The notes under the pieces are model-generated. The model had not been told where the DNA came from, made no database searches, and saw only the letters and a program-made list of their open reading frames with translations. A DNA stretch of 13,848 nt from SIG588 sp045654545. Lineage in GTDB: Bacteria > Bacillota > Clostridia > Oscillospirales > Acutalibacteraceae. Shown here piece by piece: positions 5,960 to 12,459 of this stretch; within the stretch, counting starts at the first letter, position 1, and every line of letters begins with the position of its first letter. Position numbers and translations under genes: made by a program. Where the stretch lies: contig JAZONO010000146.1 in NCBI GenBank assembly GCA_045654545.1, positions 1 through 13,848 of the forward strand, in the 5' to 3' direction.

Positions 5960-7585
5960 ATGTCGAAAGTTATTCTGTACGGCGAAGAAGCACGCAAGGC
6001 GCTGCAGTCGGGCGTGGATCAGCTCGCCAACACCGTGAAGATCACCTTGGGTCCGCGCGGCCGCAACGTGGTGCTGGACAAAAAGTTCGGCGCACCGCTC
6101 ATCACCAACGATGGTGTGACCATTGCGAAGGAAATCGAACTGGACGATCCGTTTGAAAACATGGGCGCCCAGTTGGTGAAGGAAGTTTCCACCAAAACAA
6201 ACGACGTTGCCGGTGACGGCACCACCACCGCGACCTTGCTTGCACAGGCGCTCATCCGCGAAGGGATGAAGAATGTCGCCGCCGGTGCCAACCCGATGGG
6301 TGTCAAGCGCGGCATCCAGAAAGCGGTGGATGCGGTCGTGGCGGAAGTTAAGGCCAACTCCAAGAAGGTCAGCGGCACGGATGACGTGGCATCGGCCGCC
6401 ACCATTTCCGCAGGCGATGCCGAGATCGGCCGCCTGATCGCCGAGGCGATGGAGAAAGTGTCTGCCGACGGCGTGATCACGGTGGAAGAGTCCAAGACGG
6501 CGGAAACCTATTCCGAAGTTGTGGAAGGTATGCAGTTCGATCGCGGCTACATCACCCCCTACATGGTGACCGATACCGACAAGATGGAAGCGGTGCTGGA
6601 CGATGCGCTGTTGCTCATCACCGATAAGAAAATTGGGAACGTGCAGGACATTCTGCCTTTGCTCGAACAGATCCTGCAGTCGGGTCGCAAACTGCTGATC
6701 ATCGCGGAGGATGTGGAAGGCGAAGCCCTCTCCACCCTGATCGTGAACAAACTGCGCGGCACCTTCACCTGCGTGGCGGTCAAAGCCCCCGGCTTTGGCG
6801 ATCGCCGCAAGGAGATGCTGCGTGACATCGCCACCCTCACGGGCGGTCAGGTGATCTCGGATGAGATCGGTCTGGACCTCAAGGATGCCACGATGAATAT
6901 GCTCGGTCGTGCCCGTCAGGTGAAGGTGCAAAAGGAAGCCACCATCATTGTGGACGGTGCAGGCGATGCGGATGAGATCCGCGCACGCGTGGCGCAGATC
7001 CGCACCCAGATCGAAACCACCACCTCCGATTTCGACCGCGAGAAACTGCAAGAGCGCTTGGCGAAACTCGCAGGCGGTGTGGCGGTCATCAAGGTCGGTG
7101 CCGCCACCGAGATCGAAATGAAGGAAAAGAAACTCCGCATTGAGGACGCGCTTGCCGCGACCAAAGCCGCGGTGGAAGAAGGTCTGGTGGCAGGCGGCGG
7201 TGTCGCCCTGCTCAGCGCCACGAAGGTGCTGGAAGCGATGCTCAACACCACCGAAGGCGATGAAAAGACGGGTATCCGCATCGTGCTGAAAGCACTGGAA
7301 GAACCGGTGCGCCAGATCGCTTTGAACGCCGGTCTGGAAGGCAGTGTCATCATCGACAAGATTCTCACCGCCGACCGTGCGAACTACGGTTTCAACTTCG
7401 CCACCGAAGAGTTTGTGGATATGTTTGCCGCAGGCATTGTGGACCCGACCAAGGTGACCCGTTCGGCATTGCAAAACGCCGCTTCGGTCGCCGCCATGGT
7501 GCTCACCACCGAATCGCTGGTGGCGGACAAGAAAGAGCCGGCTCCTGCCGCTCCTGCCGCCCCGGCCATGGACGGTATGTATTAA
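5960..7585 (+). CDS. groEL: Chaperonin GroEL (Hsp60)
   Basis: The 541-residue ATP-dependent folding chaperonin. Visible features are the N-terminal TLGPRGRNVVLDK (29-41), the ATP site DVAGDGTTTATLLAQ with D86 equivalent to the conserved Asp of GDGTT, ISAGDAEIG, the apical domain around EDVEGEALSTLIVNKLRG, the VAGGGVALL hinge and VDPTKVTRSALQNAASVA near the C-terminus. The tail is Ala/Pro-rich and ends AMDGMY in place of the repeated Gly-Gly-Met tail of many GroELs. GGAGG precedes the ATG. It lies 13 nt after groES and is followed by a strong terminator. Confidence 0.98.
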   Translation: MSKVILYGEEARKALQSGVDQLANTVKITLGPRGRNVVLDKKFGAPLITNDGVTIAKEIELDDPFENMGAQLVKEVSTKTNDVAGDGTTTATLLAQALIREGMKNVAAGANPMGVKRGIQKAVDAVVAEVKANSKKVSGTDDVASAATISAGDAEIGRLIAEAMEKVSADGVITVEESKTAETYSEVVEGMQFDRGYITPYMVTDTDKMEAVLDDALLLITDKKIGNVQDILPLLEQILQSGRKLLIIAEDVEGEALSTLIVNKLRGTFTCVAVKAPGFGDRRKEMLRDIATLTGGQVISDEIGLDLKDATMNMLGRARQVKVQKEATIIVDGAGDADEIRARVAQIRTQIETTTSDFDREKLQERLAKLAGGVAVIKVGAATEIEMKEKKLRIEDALAATKAAVEEGLVAGGGVALLSATKVLEAMLNTTEGDEKTGIRIVLKALEEPVRQIALNAGLEGSVIIDKILTADRANYGFNFATEEFVDMFAAGIVDPTKVTRSALQNAASVAAMVLTTESLVADKKEPAPAAPAAPAMDGMY

Positions 7586-7596
7586 AAACCAATTGC

Positions 7597-7627
7597 AAAG
7601 GCGCACTCGTTTGAGTGCGCCTTTTTT
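7597..7627 (+). terminator. Rho-independent terminator of groESL
   Basis: Perfect stem GGCGCACTC (7600-7608), loop GTTT, GAGTGCGCC (7613-7621), followed by six Ts. It begins 12-15 bases after the groEL stop. Confidence 0.95.
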
Positions 7628-7673
7628 CTTGCGGCGTATTCACAAAGGCACCCTTATGGGAGTTGCGGATGGG

Positions 7674-7841
7674 GATGCCCAAAAAAGGCTTCCCCCTGGG
7701 GGGAAGCTGTCACCGAAGGTGACTGATGAGGGGATATTCGGCTTACGCCGAAATCCGTTCACCTCATCCGTCGGCTACATGGACTTCGTCGAAGACGAAC
7801 GTCCTGACACCATTCCCCTCAAGGGGAAGGCTTTGGGCATC
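7674..7841. repeat. Hairpin-rich palindromic intergenic repeat
   Basis: The ends are inverted repeats: GATGCCCAAA at 7674-7683 and TTTGGGCATC at 7832-7841, extending inward through GGCTTCCCC/GGGGAAGGC. The interior is a string of hairpins: GCTTCCCCC/GGGGGAAGC (7688-7707), GTCACC-GAA-GGTGAC (7709-7723), GATGAGG/CCTCATC (7725-7768) enclosing TTCGGC/GCCGAA (7737-7752), TTCGTC-GAA-GACGAA (7785-7799) and TTCCCCT/AGGGGAA (7813-7828). It resembles the dispersed repeat with CCTCATCCGTCGG and GGGGAAGCC motifs seen in many Oscillospiraceae-type genomes. It occupies most of the gene-free stretch 7628-7987; I see no gene in it. Confidence 0.75.
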
Positions 7842-7864
7842 TCATCTATTTCCACAAAACAAAC

Positions 7865-7898
7865 AGAGAGGATGTATCTTCGGTGATACATCCTCTCT
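7865..7898 (-). terminator. Terminator hairpin downstream of the XRE gene
   Basis: Perfect 14-bp stem AGAGAGGATGTATC / GATACATCCTCTCT with a six-base loop. On the minus strand it is followed by the T-rich GTTTGTTTTG, so it most likely ends the XRE transcript about 90 nt after that gene. On the plus strand the following sequence is AATTTTA, so weak bidirectional action is possible. Confidence 0.65.
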
Positions 7899-7987
7899 AA
7901 TTTTATCCCTATGACCACCCACCCCTACGGTGGGGTTTTGCTTTATGCACACGAGGGCAGATTGCACCAAAGCACTTCCTTGTCCTC

Positions 7988-8203
7988 TCATTTTTGCAAC
8001 AGCGGATTGTCGGTACGATCCAACAAATAATCAATCGAGACATCATAGTAATCCGCCAGTTTTATCAGCACTTCGGCTGTAAGTGAAATAACTCCCGTTT
8101 CATATTGCGAATACGTGTTTTGCGAAACGTTTAGAAATTGGGCAAGTTCTCTTTGCTTGATATCGCGATCCTCTCGTAGCGCACGCAAATTCTTAAATTG
8201 CAC
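7988..8203 (-). CDS. Small XRE-family (Cro/CI-type) repressor
   Basis: The 71-residue protein is almost entirely one HTH_3 domain: LRALREDRDIKQRELAQFLN (helices 1-2), VSQNTYSQYETG (recognition helix and turn), then TAEVLIKLADYYDVSIDYLLDRTDNP, the standard helices 4-5. There is no extra sensory or dimerisation domain beyond a few residues. GTG 8203 is preferred (8 nt after GAGG); ATG 8209 at spacing 2 is the alternative. It is divergent from the small membrane-protein gene at 8339, and two dyads lie between them, so it probably represses that promoter and may control itself. The region looks more AT-rich than its neighbours. Confidence 0.88.
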   Translation of the reverse strand: MQFKNLRALREDRDIKQRELAQFLNVSQNTYSQYETGVISLTAEVLIKLADYYDVSIDYLLDRTDNPLLQK

Positions 8204-8230
8204 AATCATCACCTCAAGATAATTATGCAA

Positions 8231-8247
8231 TATCTGTAATTAAGATA
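8231..8247. promoter_or_regulatory. Operator 1 (imperfect dyad) for the XRE repressor
   Basis: TATCTGTAATTAAGATA, an imperfect version of operator 2, ending at the base before the plus-strand -35 box and about 22 bp upstream of the XRE start codon. Binding here would overlap the region where XRE transcription must start. The assignment to this repressor is inferred from position and similarity. Confidence 0.7.
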
Positions 8248-8276
8248 TTGACTTTTATCTGTAATACAGATATAAT
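8248..8276 (+). promoter_or_regulatory. Strong promoter of the small membrane-protein gene
   Basis: -35 TTGACT (8248-8253), 17-bp spacer, perfect -10 TATAAT (8271-8276). Operator 2 fills the spacer and overlaps the -10, so the near-consensus promoter looks designed to be repressed. The predicted leader is about 55 nt. Confidence 0.85.
8256..8272. promoter_or_regulatory. Operator 2 (perfect 17-bp dyad) for the XRE repressor
   Basis: TATCTGTAATACAGATA is perfectly palindromic about its central A. Its centre is 25 bp from that of operator 1, and both share the left half TATCTGTAAT. It lies between -35 and -10 of the plus-strand promoter, a classical repressor position. Confidence 0.8.
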
Positions 8277-8338
8277 GTTTTTGTCGGATATCGTCATTTT
8301 CTGTTCGACGAATCATTTTCGCGAAAGGAGGTTTTTTT

Positions 8339-8569
8339 GTGAAGGACGATAAGAATGTGGTGCGCTTTTTGCTGACCTTCTTTCTTGGTTGGATCGGAAG
8401 CATCATCATCAATCATTCATCTTTGAAGCCGGTGGGATACACCTCGAGAACGTTGGCATATGTTTTCCTTGGTGCTATTACTTTTGGTATCTATATGCTG
8501 GTTGCTTCCATCTGCAACTTGACATTTGATCCTACCAAGGAAAAGAACATCGGCTATGCTAAAGATTGA
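8339..8569 (+). CDS. Small two-helix membrane protein, TM2-domain-like
   Basis: The 76-residue protein has hydrophobic segments at about 8-25 (RFLLTFFLGWIGSIII) and 38-60 (TLAYVFLGAITFGIYMLVASICN), joined by a polar NHSSLKPVGYTSR loop, with a conserved-looking tail LTFDPTKEKNIGYAKD. I recognise this as the kind of short TM2-like protein common in Clostridia; its function is not known. Start GTG 8339 sits 7 nt after a full AAAGGAGG site. It is expressed from a strong promoter with operators for the divergent XRE gene and ends before a terminator, so it forms a self-contained repressed unit. Confidence 0.8.
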   Translation: MKDDKNVVRFLLTFFLGWIGSIIINHSSLKPVGYTSRTLAYVFLGAITFGIYMLVASICNLTFDPTKEKNIGYAKD

Positions 8570-8575
8570 GTGAAC

Positions 8576-8611
8576 AAAAAACACGCGGTTCAAACGAACC
8601 GCGTGTTTTTT
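8576..8611. terminator. Bidirectional terminator between the convergent genes
   Basis: Perfect 16-bp inverted repeat from AAAAAACACGCGGTTC (8576-8591), loop AAAC, to its complement ending in six Ts (8596-8611). It follows the membrane-protein stop by 6 nt and the minus-strand cyclase stop by 2 nt, so it serves both. Confidence 0.93.
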
Positions 8612-8613
8612 CA

Positions 8614-9228
8614 TTACCATTTTCGAAAGGCCGGTTCCACGTCGATGGCTTCGTCGTCCACCAGCACGGCGCGCACGGGTGCGCCGTCCCCTTCCGCGAT
8701 TTTGATGGGCGCGGCAAAGAGGAAATACGCCCCTTCCGGCACCGCCGAAAGATCCAATCCTTCCAGAATCAGCACCCCACTGCCGAGCAGATGGCGGTGC
8801 ACCGCTTCACTGCGGTCGGCGGCGGCAACCGATTGTGGCTCCACCCCCACCAAGCGCACACCGGCATCGGTGAGCACGTAGGCGGCGGAGGTATCCACCG
8901 TCACGTCCCCTTTGAACAGCACGCGTTCGGCGGCAGGGACACGTGAAAGCAATTCCTCCGCTTTGTCCCCTGTCAGCACCCCTTCGTGCGCAATCACACA
9001 ACACGGACCGCAACAATGATCGAGCGCCACCGTGTCCACCCCGTCCCCGTTCGGCACAAAATGCCGCGGCGCATCCAAATGGGTGGCGTTGTGCGCACAC
9101 ATGGAAAGCGCGGTGAGGTTGCAGGTGTCACCAAACGACATCTGTTGCAAGCGCGTGACCGTCGGCGACGGGTCACCCGGATAGACGGGTGCCGCAAGCA
9201 GCTCACGGGAAATATCCCACAGTTTCAT
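8614..9228 (-). CDS. Cyclase family protein (kynurenine formamidase/arylformamidase-like)
   Basis: The 204-residue metal-dependent hydrolase of the PF04199 cyclase family. The key metal motif is CAHNATHLDAPRHF, with H46, H50, D52 and H56 in the family H-x3-H-x-D-x3-H pattern. DISRELLAAPVYPGDP at the start and VLILEGLDLSAVPEGAYFLFAAPIKI followed by DGAPVRAVL near the end match KynB-like proteins. The substrate is unknown; no other tryptophan-catabolism genes are adjacent. ATG 9228 follows GGAGGG by about 6 nt. A longer reading to 9375 would use codons from the 273-bp element and is rejected. Before that insertion the gene began 16 nt after the PBP stop, suggesting a former operon. Confidence 0.88.
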   Translation of the reverse strand: MKLWDISRELLAAPVYPGDPSPTVTRLQQMSFGDTCNLTALSMCAHNATHLDAPRHFVPNGDGVDTVALDHCCGPCCVIAHEGVLTGDKAEELLSRVPAAERVLFKGDVTVDTSAAYVLTDAGVRLVGVEPQSVAAADRSEAVHRHLLGSGVLILEGLDLSAVPEGAYFLFAAPIKIAEGDGAPVRAVLVDDEAIDVEPAFRKW

Positions 9229-9245
9229 ACCAAGCCCTCCCGTTA

Positions 9246-9518
9246 GGGTGAGCCTGCAAATCCGAACTCCGTTTTGCGAAGGCGGATTTTCGCTCATCCA
9301 TTGTTGAAATACTCGCCAATACGAGCGTATTGGCTGCGTTTTCGCCGCGGCTGAACAAAAATCCGCTCTTCCCAAAATCTACGACCTCAAAGCGAGGAGA
9401 TTTCGAGGGATTTTTGTTTCGGTCGGGCGAAGTAAGGCTTTCGCCTTGCGAGAACGAACGGGGCAAAAAGCGCCGAAATATCCCGCTTTAAGGCGGGTTC
9501 GGGTTTACAGGCTCACCC
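9246..9518 (+). mobile_element. 273-bp MITE-like structured element, copy 2
   Basis: Same length and orientation as copy 1 and alignable without gaps. The left end begins GGGTGAGCCTGCAAATCCGA; the reverse complement of the right end begins GGGTGAGCCTGTAAACCCGA. Flanking TA is at 9244-9245 and 9519-9520. The right-hand TA plus the first element base make the TAG stop of the minus-strand PBP gene. Strong internal hairpins are CCAATACG/CGTATTGG (9316-9333) and GTAAGGC/GCCTTGC (9432-9449), plus an AACAAAAATCC/GGATTTTTGTT helix (9354-9418). Confidence 0.85.
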
Positions 9519-11830
9519 TACGCCACCGTCGTAGTTGTGGTGGTGGGGACGTTGGTGCCGTAAATACCGCTCAGATCCAACGTCGTGCCGGTGGTGGAGT
9601 TGCCGTCGCCACTCGGTGTGGTGGGCGGTGTCACATCCTCTTTGATGTGTTCAGCACATTCGCCCGGCATAAACGACGTCTTATACACACCGATCTCGGT
9701 TTCGGGGCAGGTGTTGTTTTCGCCCACCAACATACCCGTAGCGGTGCAATACTTGGCTTCCACCAGTTTATCGCGAGCAATGAGATCTTCCTTCATGGCA
9801 TCAAAGCCCTTATCTTTTGCCGACAACGCATCATTGCGCAGGGCGATCATCACCTTGTTCCACAGCGAACGGGCGTATCCCGTCTGGGTGCGATCCAACG
9901 CTTTGTCGTAGTCGTAACCGAACCACGAAGCCGCCACGTACTCGGTCGTGCCGCCGGCGAAATACACGTTGTAGTCACTGCCGCTGCGGCTGGTACCCGA
10001 CGTACCCGTCTTACCGAAAACCTGCCAGCCGCCCGTCCAACTGCTCCAAATATCGGCACCCGTACCGTTACGGGACTGCACGACCAGTTGCATCAGGCGG
10101 TTCATAACGTAGGAGGTCTCCTCGCTGATCACGCGCACGGCATCGTTCTTCTTTTCCAAAATGACTTCGCCGCCTTCTCCCAACGTCACGTGGGAGTAGG
10201 TGGAGGTCTCACGGTAATAACCGCCGTTGCCGAAGATCTGATACGCTTCCGCCATCTCGCGGCAGGTCACACCGATGTGGAAACCGCCGAGCGCCATGGC
10301 ACTGTAATCTTTGTCTTCGGGTTCCAGGGAGAAGCCCAACTGTTTGGTCAAGAAATTGTAACTGCCGGCAGGTGTCAGTTTGTGCACCAACTGTGCCGCC
10401 ACCGTGTTATACGACCGTTTCAGCGCCCACGCCACGGTGGTCATACCGCGGTCACTCGTGCTGGTGTTGCCGTAGTTCGGCGGCCATTTGCTCCCGTTCG
10501 CCAACACGATCGGCGCATCCGGTTCCAGCGACGAGAAGTGAATAAGGTTGTTTTCCACCGCCGGGCAGTAACTCGCCAGCGGTTTGATGGACGAACCGCA
10601 CTGACGGCGTGCATCGGTGGAGCGGTTATATACACGGTCGCTTTCCTTTTTGCCGCGTCCGCCGGCGGTTGCCACCACGCGCCCGTCGTAATCGATCACA
10701 AAAATGGCGCCTTGCGGATCGCGTTCATCCGATTCGATCACAGGGGGGAAGTTGGCCTCATCGGCATAGATCGCCTCCACCTTCTGTTGCATTTCCACAT
10801 CCTCATAGGAGTGGATGATCAAACCGCCGCGATAGATCTTGGTGATCGCCTGGTTGTAGGAATAGCCGTAGCGGTCCATCAGATCCTCCGCCACTTCTTC
10901 CACCAACAGATCCACGTAATAGTCCTGCATCCGCGTTTGCGAAGCATAACTCTTAAAATGCAGTTCCTCATTGACCGCCTGCACGTATTCGTCCTGCGTG
11001 ATGAGTTTCTGATCCAGCATAGCACGCAACACGGTGCGCTGACGGTCACGCAGGTTTTCGGGATGCAAGAACGGGTCGTATTTACTGGGGTTTTGGGTGA
11101 TGCCGGCAATGGCGGCGCATTCCGCCAATGTCAGATCCCCGATCTCTTTGCCAAAGAAGTTACTCGCCGCCGCACCCACGCCGATGACGTTACGGCTGAG
11201 CGGCAACACGTTCAAGTAGGATTCCAGTATCTGCTCTTTCTTATCTTGCTTCGAGCCTTCCAACCCCTGTTCCAACCGCAACGCACGCATGATTTCGGTG
11301 ATCTTACGTTCAATCGTCTGCTCCGATTCGCCCGTGGTCACCTTAATGAGCTGTTGCGTGATGGTGGAACCGCCGAATTCGACCGAACGGAAATGCAGCA
11401 CCAAGTTGGCGCTCGCCGCCACGGTGCGGCGCCAGTCCACCCCATCGTGTTCATAAAAGCGCTTGTCTTCGATCGCCACAACCGCATTGCGCAGATCTTC
11501 GGGAATCTCCTCAAAATCCACCCACAAACTGTTGTTGCCTTCTAACTGTTGGTATTCCACCCACTCGTTGTTTTCATCCAAGATCTTCACAACGCTGGTT
11601 TCGTTCACCGAGATCTCTTCCAGATCCGGCAACCCTTCCGTCCCGTTAAAATTGGACAGCACATACACCACCATCACCGAACCCACCACGGTGGCGGTGA
11701 TGATGCCGACCAGCAATATCGTAACGATGCATTTGACCAGCACGCTGAGACTCTTCCCCAGTATGCGCATCGGCACACTGTGGAAAAAGCGGGAGAATGC
11801 CTTTTTCGTTTTTCCCTTTTTCGTTGCCAC
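9518..11830 (-). CDS. Class A penicillin-binding protein (bifunctional transglycosylase/transpeptidase)
   Basis: About 770 residues; membrane-anchored enzyme that polymerises lipid II and cross-links peptidoglycan. Counting from GTG 11830, it has a short Lys-rich cytoplasmic tail, one membrane helix (about 32-60) and a GT51 domain with EDKRFYEHDGVDW (catalytic Glu about 121), GGSTITQQLIK and AGITQNPSKYDPFLHP. The transpeptidase domain has SSIK (Ser about 413), SYN (473-475) and KTGT (607-610). A Thr-rich tail with several Cys follows. The promoter places transcription start near 11861, so TTG 11860 is unlikely; GTG 11830 has AAAGGA 13 nt upstream, a long spacing, so the start is uncertain. 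The TAG stop is formed with repeat copy 2. Confidence 0.95.
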   Translation of the reverse strand: MATKKGKTKKAFSRFFHSVPMRILGKSLSVLVKCIVTILLVGIITATVVGSVMVVYVLSNFNGTEGLPDLEEISVNETSVVKILDENNEWVEYQQLEGNNSLWVDFEEIPEDLRNAVVAIEDKRFYEHDGVDWRRTVAASANLVLHFRSVEFGGSTITQQLIKVTTGESEQTIERKITEIMRALRLEQGLEGSKQDKKEQILESYLNVLPLSRNVIGVGAAASNFFGKEIGDLTLAECAAIAGITQNPSKYDPFLHPENLRDRQRTVLRAMLDQKLITQDEYVQAVNEELHFKSYASQTRMQDYYVDLLVEEVAEDLMDRYGYSYNQAITKIYRGGLIIHSYEDVEMQQKVEAIYADEANFPPVIESDERDPQGAIFVIDYDGRVVATAGGRGKKESDRVYNRSTDARRQCGSSIKPLASYCPAVENNLIHFSSLEPDAPIVLANGSKWPPNYGNTSTSDRGMTTVAWALKRSYNTVAAQLVHKLTPAGSYNFLTKQLGFSLEPEDKDYSAMALGGFHIGVTCREMAEAYQIFGNGGYYRETSTYSHVTLGEGGEVILEKKNDAVRVISEETSYVMNRLMQLVVQSRNGTGADIWSSWTGGWQVFGKTGTSGTSRSGSDYNVYFAGGTTEYVAASWFGYDYDKALDRTQTGYARSLWNKVMIALRNDALSAKDKGFDAMKEDLIARDKLVEAKYCTATGMLVGENNTCPETEIGVYKTSFMPGECAEHIKEDVTPPTTPSGDGNSTTGTTLDLSGIYGTNVPTTTTTTVA

Positions 11831-11867
11831 GGATCCACTCGCATCCTTTCTTGCAATCAATCACTTT

Positions 11868-11895
11868 ATTTTACCATAAATTCCCCAAAAGTCAA
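11868..11895 (-). promoter_or_regulatory. Promoter of the PBP gene
   Basis: On the minus strand: -35 TTGACT (11895-11890), 16-bp spacer, -10 TAAAAT (11873-11868). The start would fall near 11861, which supports a translation start inside the longest open frame. Confidence 0.65.
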
Positions 11896-11904
11896 ATGGT
11901 AATG

Positions 11905-11910
11905 TATAAT
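11905..11910 (+). promoter_or_regulatory. -10 box for the BofC-C-like gene
   Basis: Perfect TATAAT in the divergent region with the PBP gene. No good -35 is visible at 16-18 bp spacing, so this promoter is tentative and might need an activator. Confidence 0.4.
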
Positions 11911-11930
11911 GTAAGTCGCCGCGGGAGACA

Positions 11931-11955
11931 CTTTTTCTGAAAAACGCAGAAAAAG
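11931..11955 (+). other. RNA hairpin overlapping the ribosome binding site
   Basis: Nine-bp stem CTTTTTCTG (11931-11939) and CAGAAAAAG (11947-11955) with a 7-nt loop. The right arm overlaps the first bases of the AAAGGTGG Shine-Dalgarno (11952-11959), so folding would partly hide it. The A-T-rich stem is weak. Confidence 0.45.
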
Positions 11956-11967
11956 GTGGTTTTTTGT

Positions 11968-12309
11968 ATGTCCCATCCTTCCGTTTGGCGACGGCTTTGT
12001 TTGGTGGTGGCCGGCTGTGCCTTGTTTGCAGCGGTGCAACCCACACCGCCCACCGAAGAGCCTGCCCCCGCACCCTCGCCGTCGGGCGAAGAGGTGGTCG
12101 TTACCACCCGTGCCCCCTTGCCGTATGCCACCGTGGGGCAATGGGAAGGGAAACTCGCGGTGTTCACCCCCGAAGGGGACACACCGCAGGCGGTGTACGA
12201 CGTATTCATTGCCTCCCTGCCGCTTGCCGAACAAGAGGCGCTCTGCCACGGCATCCCCGTGCACAGCGAAACCGAGTTGCAAGGATTGCTTCAAGACTAC
12301 ACGGGATAA
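11968..12309 (+). CDS. Small exported protein with BofC-C-like domain
   Basis: The 113-residue protein has two Arg (R8, R9), then a hydrophobic stretch LCLVVAGCALFAAV (10-23), giving a signal peptide. VAGC at 14-17 could be a lipobox, though the hydrophobic run continues past the Cys. A Pro/Glu-rich linker (24-50) leads to a compact domain from about 53: ATVGQWEGKLAVFTPEG, VYDVFIASLPLAEQEALCHGIPV and a terminal LQGLLQDYTG. That pattern (leading 'G..AVF', 'LP..EQ..L..GI.V' and 'LL.DY.') resembles the BofC C-terminal domain found in many short clostridial exported proteins. The function is unknown. Start ATG 11968 is 8 nt after AAAGGTGG. Confidence 0.75.
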   Translation: MSHPSVWRRLCLVVAGCALFAAVQPTPPTEEPAPAPSPSGEEVVVTTRAPLPYATVGQWEGKLAVFTPEGDTPQAVYDVFIASLPLAEQEALCHGIPVHSETELQGLLQDYTG

Positions 12310-12384
12310 TTCCACCCTTATTATACACCGTATTTTTGAAAAAAGCGTAACAAACTTGTAACAATTTTGGCATAAAATGATGGG

Positions 12385-12413
12385 TTGTATATTTTGAGGA
12401 AATATGATATGAT
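12385..12413 (+). promoter_or_regulatory. Putative promoter of the cysteine desulfurase gene
   Basis: -35 TTGTAT (12385-12390), 17-bp spacer, -10 TATGAT (12408-12413). The surrounding sequence is AT-rich with repeated GATATG. The leader would be about 40 nt and holds a direct repeat. Confidence 0.55.
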
Positions 12414-12426
12414 ATGTATATCTATT

Positions 12427-12450
12427 GATAAGTTGAGTGATAAGTTGAGG
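12427..12450 (+). repeat. Direct repeat in the cysteine desulfurase leader
   Basis: GATAAGTTGAGT followed at once by GATAAGTTGAGG. The second unit carries the GAGG Shine-Dalgarno for ATG 12460. It may be a regulator site or a simple slippage duplication. Confidence 0.6.
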
Positions 12451-12459
12451 AATCCGTGT

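Noticed and set aside
5858..7606. Minus-strand open frame of about 580 codons opposite groEL
   Set aside because: His/Gly-rich shadow of groEL; no start context and it would read through the groESL terminator region.
7593..7914. Short open frames across the groESL terminator and palindromic repeat
   Set aside because: They translate hairpin repeat sequence and have no ribosome site or family resemblance.
7916..7940. Possible plus-strand terminator (CCCACC/GGTGGG then GTTTTG)
   Set aside because: Short stem with a weak T-tract and no plus-strand gene ending before it.
9229..9375. N-terminal extension of the cyclase protein to base 9375
   Set aside because: The extra 49 codons come from element copy 2; ATG 9228 has a GGAGGG site and fits the family N-terminus.
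4381..9518. The repeated units as a CRISPR array or an IS with its own transposase
   Set aside because: Copies are 273 bp, almost 5 kb apart and separated by ordinary genes, with no regular spacers and no transposase frame inside.
9446..11545. Very long plus-strand open frame (about 700 codons) opposite the PBP gene
   Set aside because: It mirrors the PBP coding frame, is His/Arg-rich with no recognisable domain, has no ribosome site and begins inside element copy 2. The PBP reading has all catalytic motifs.
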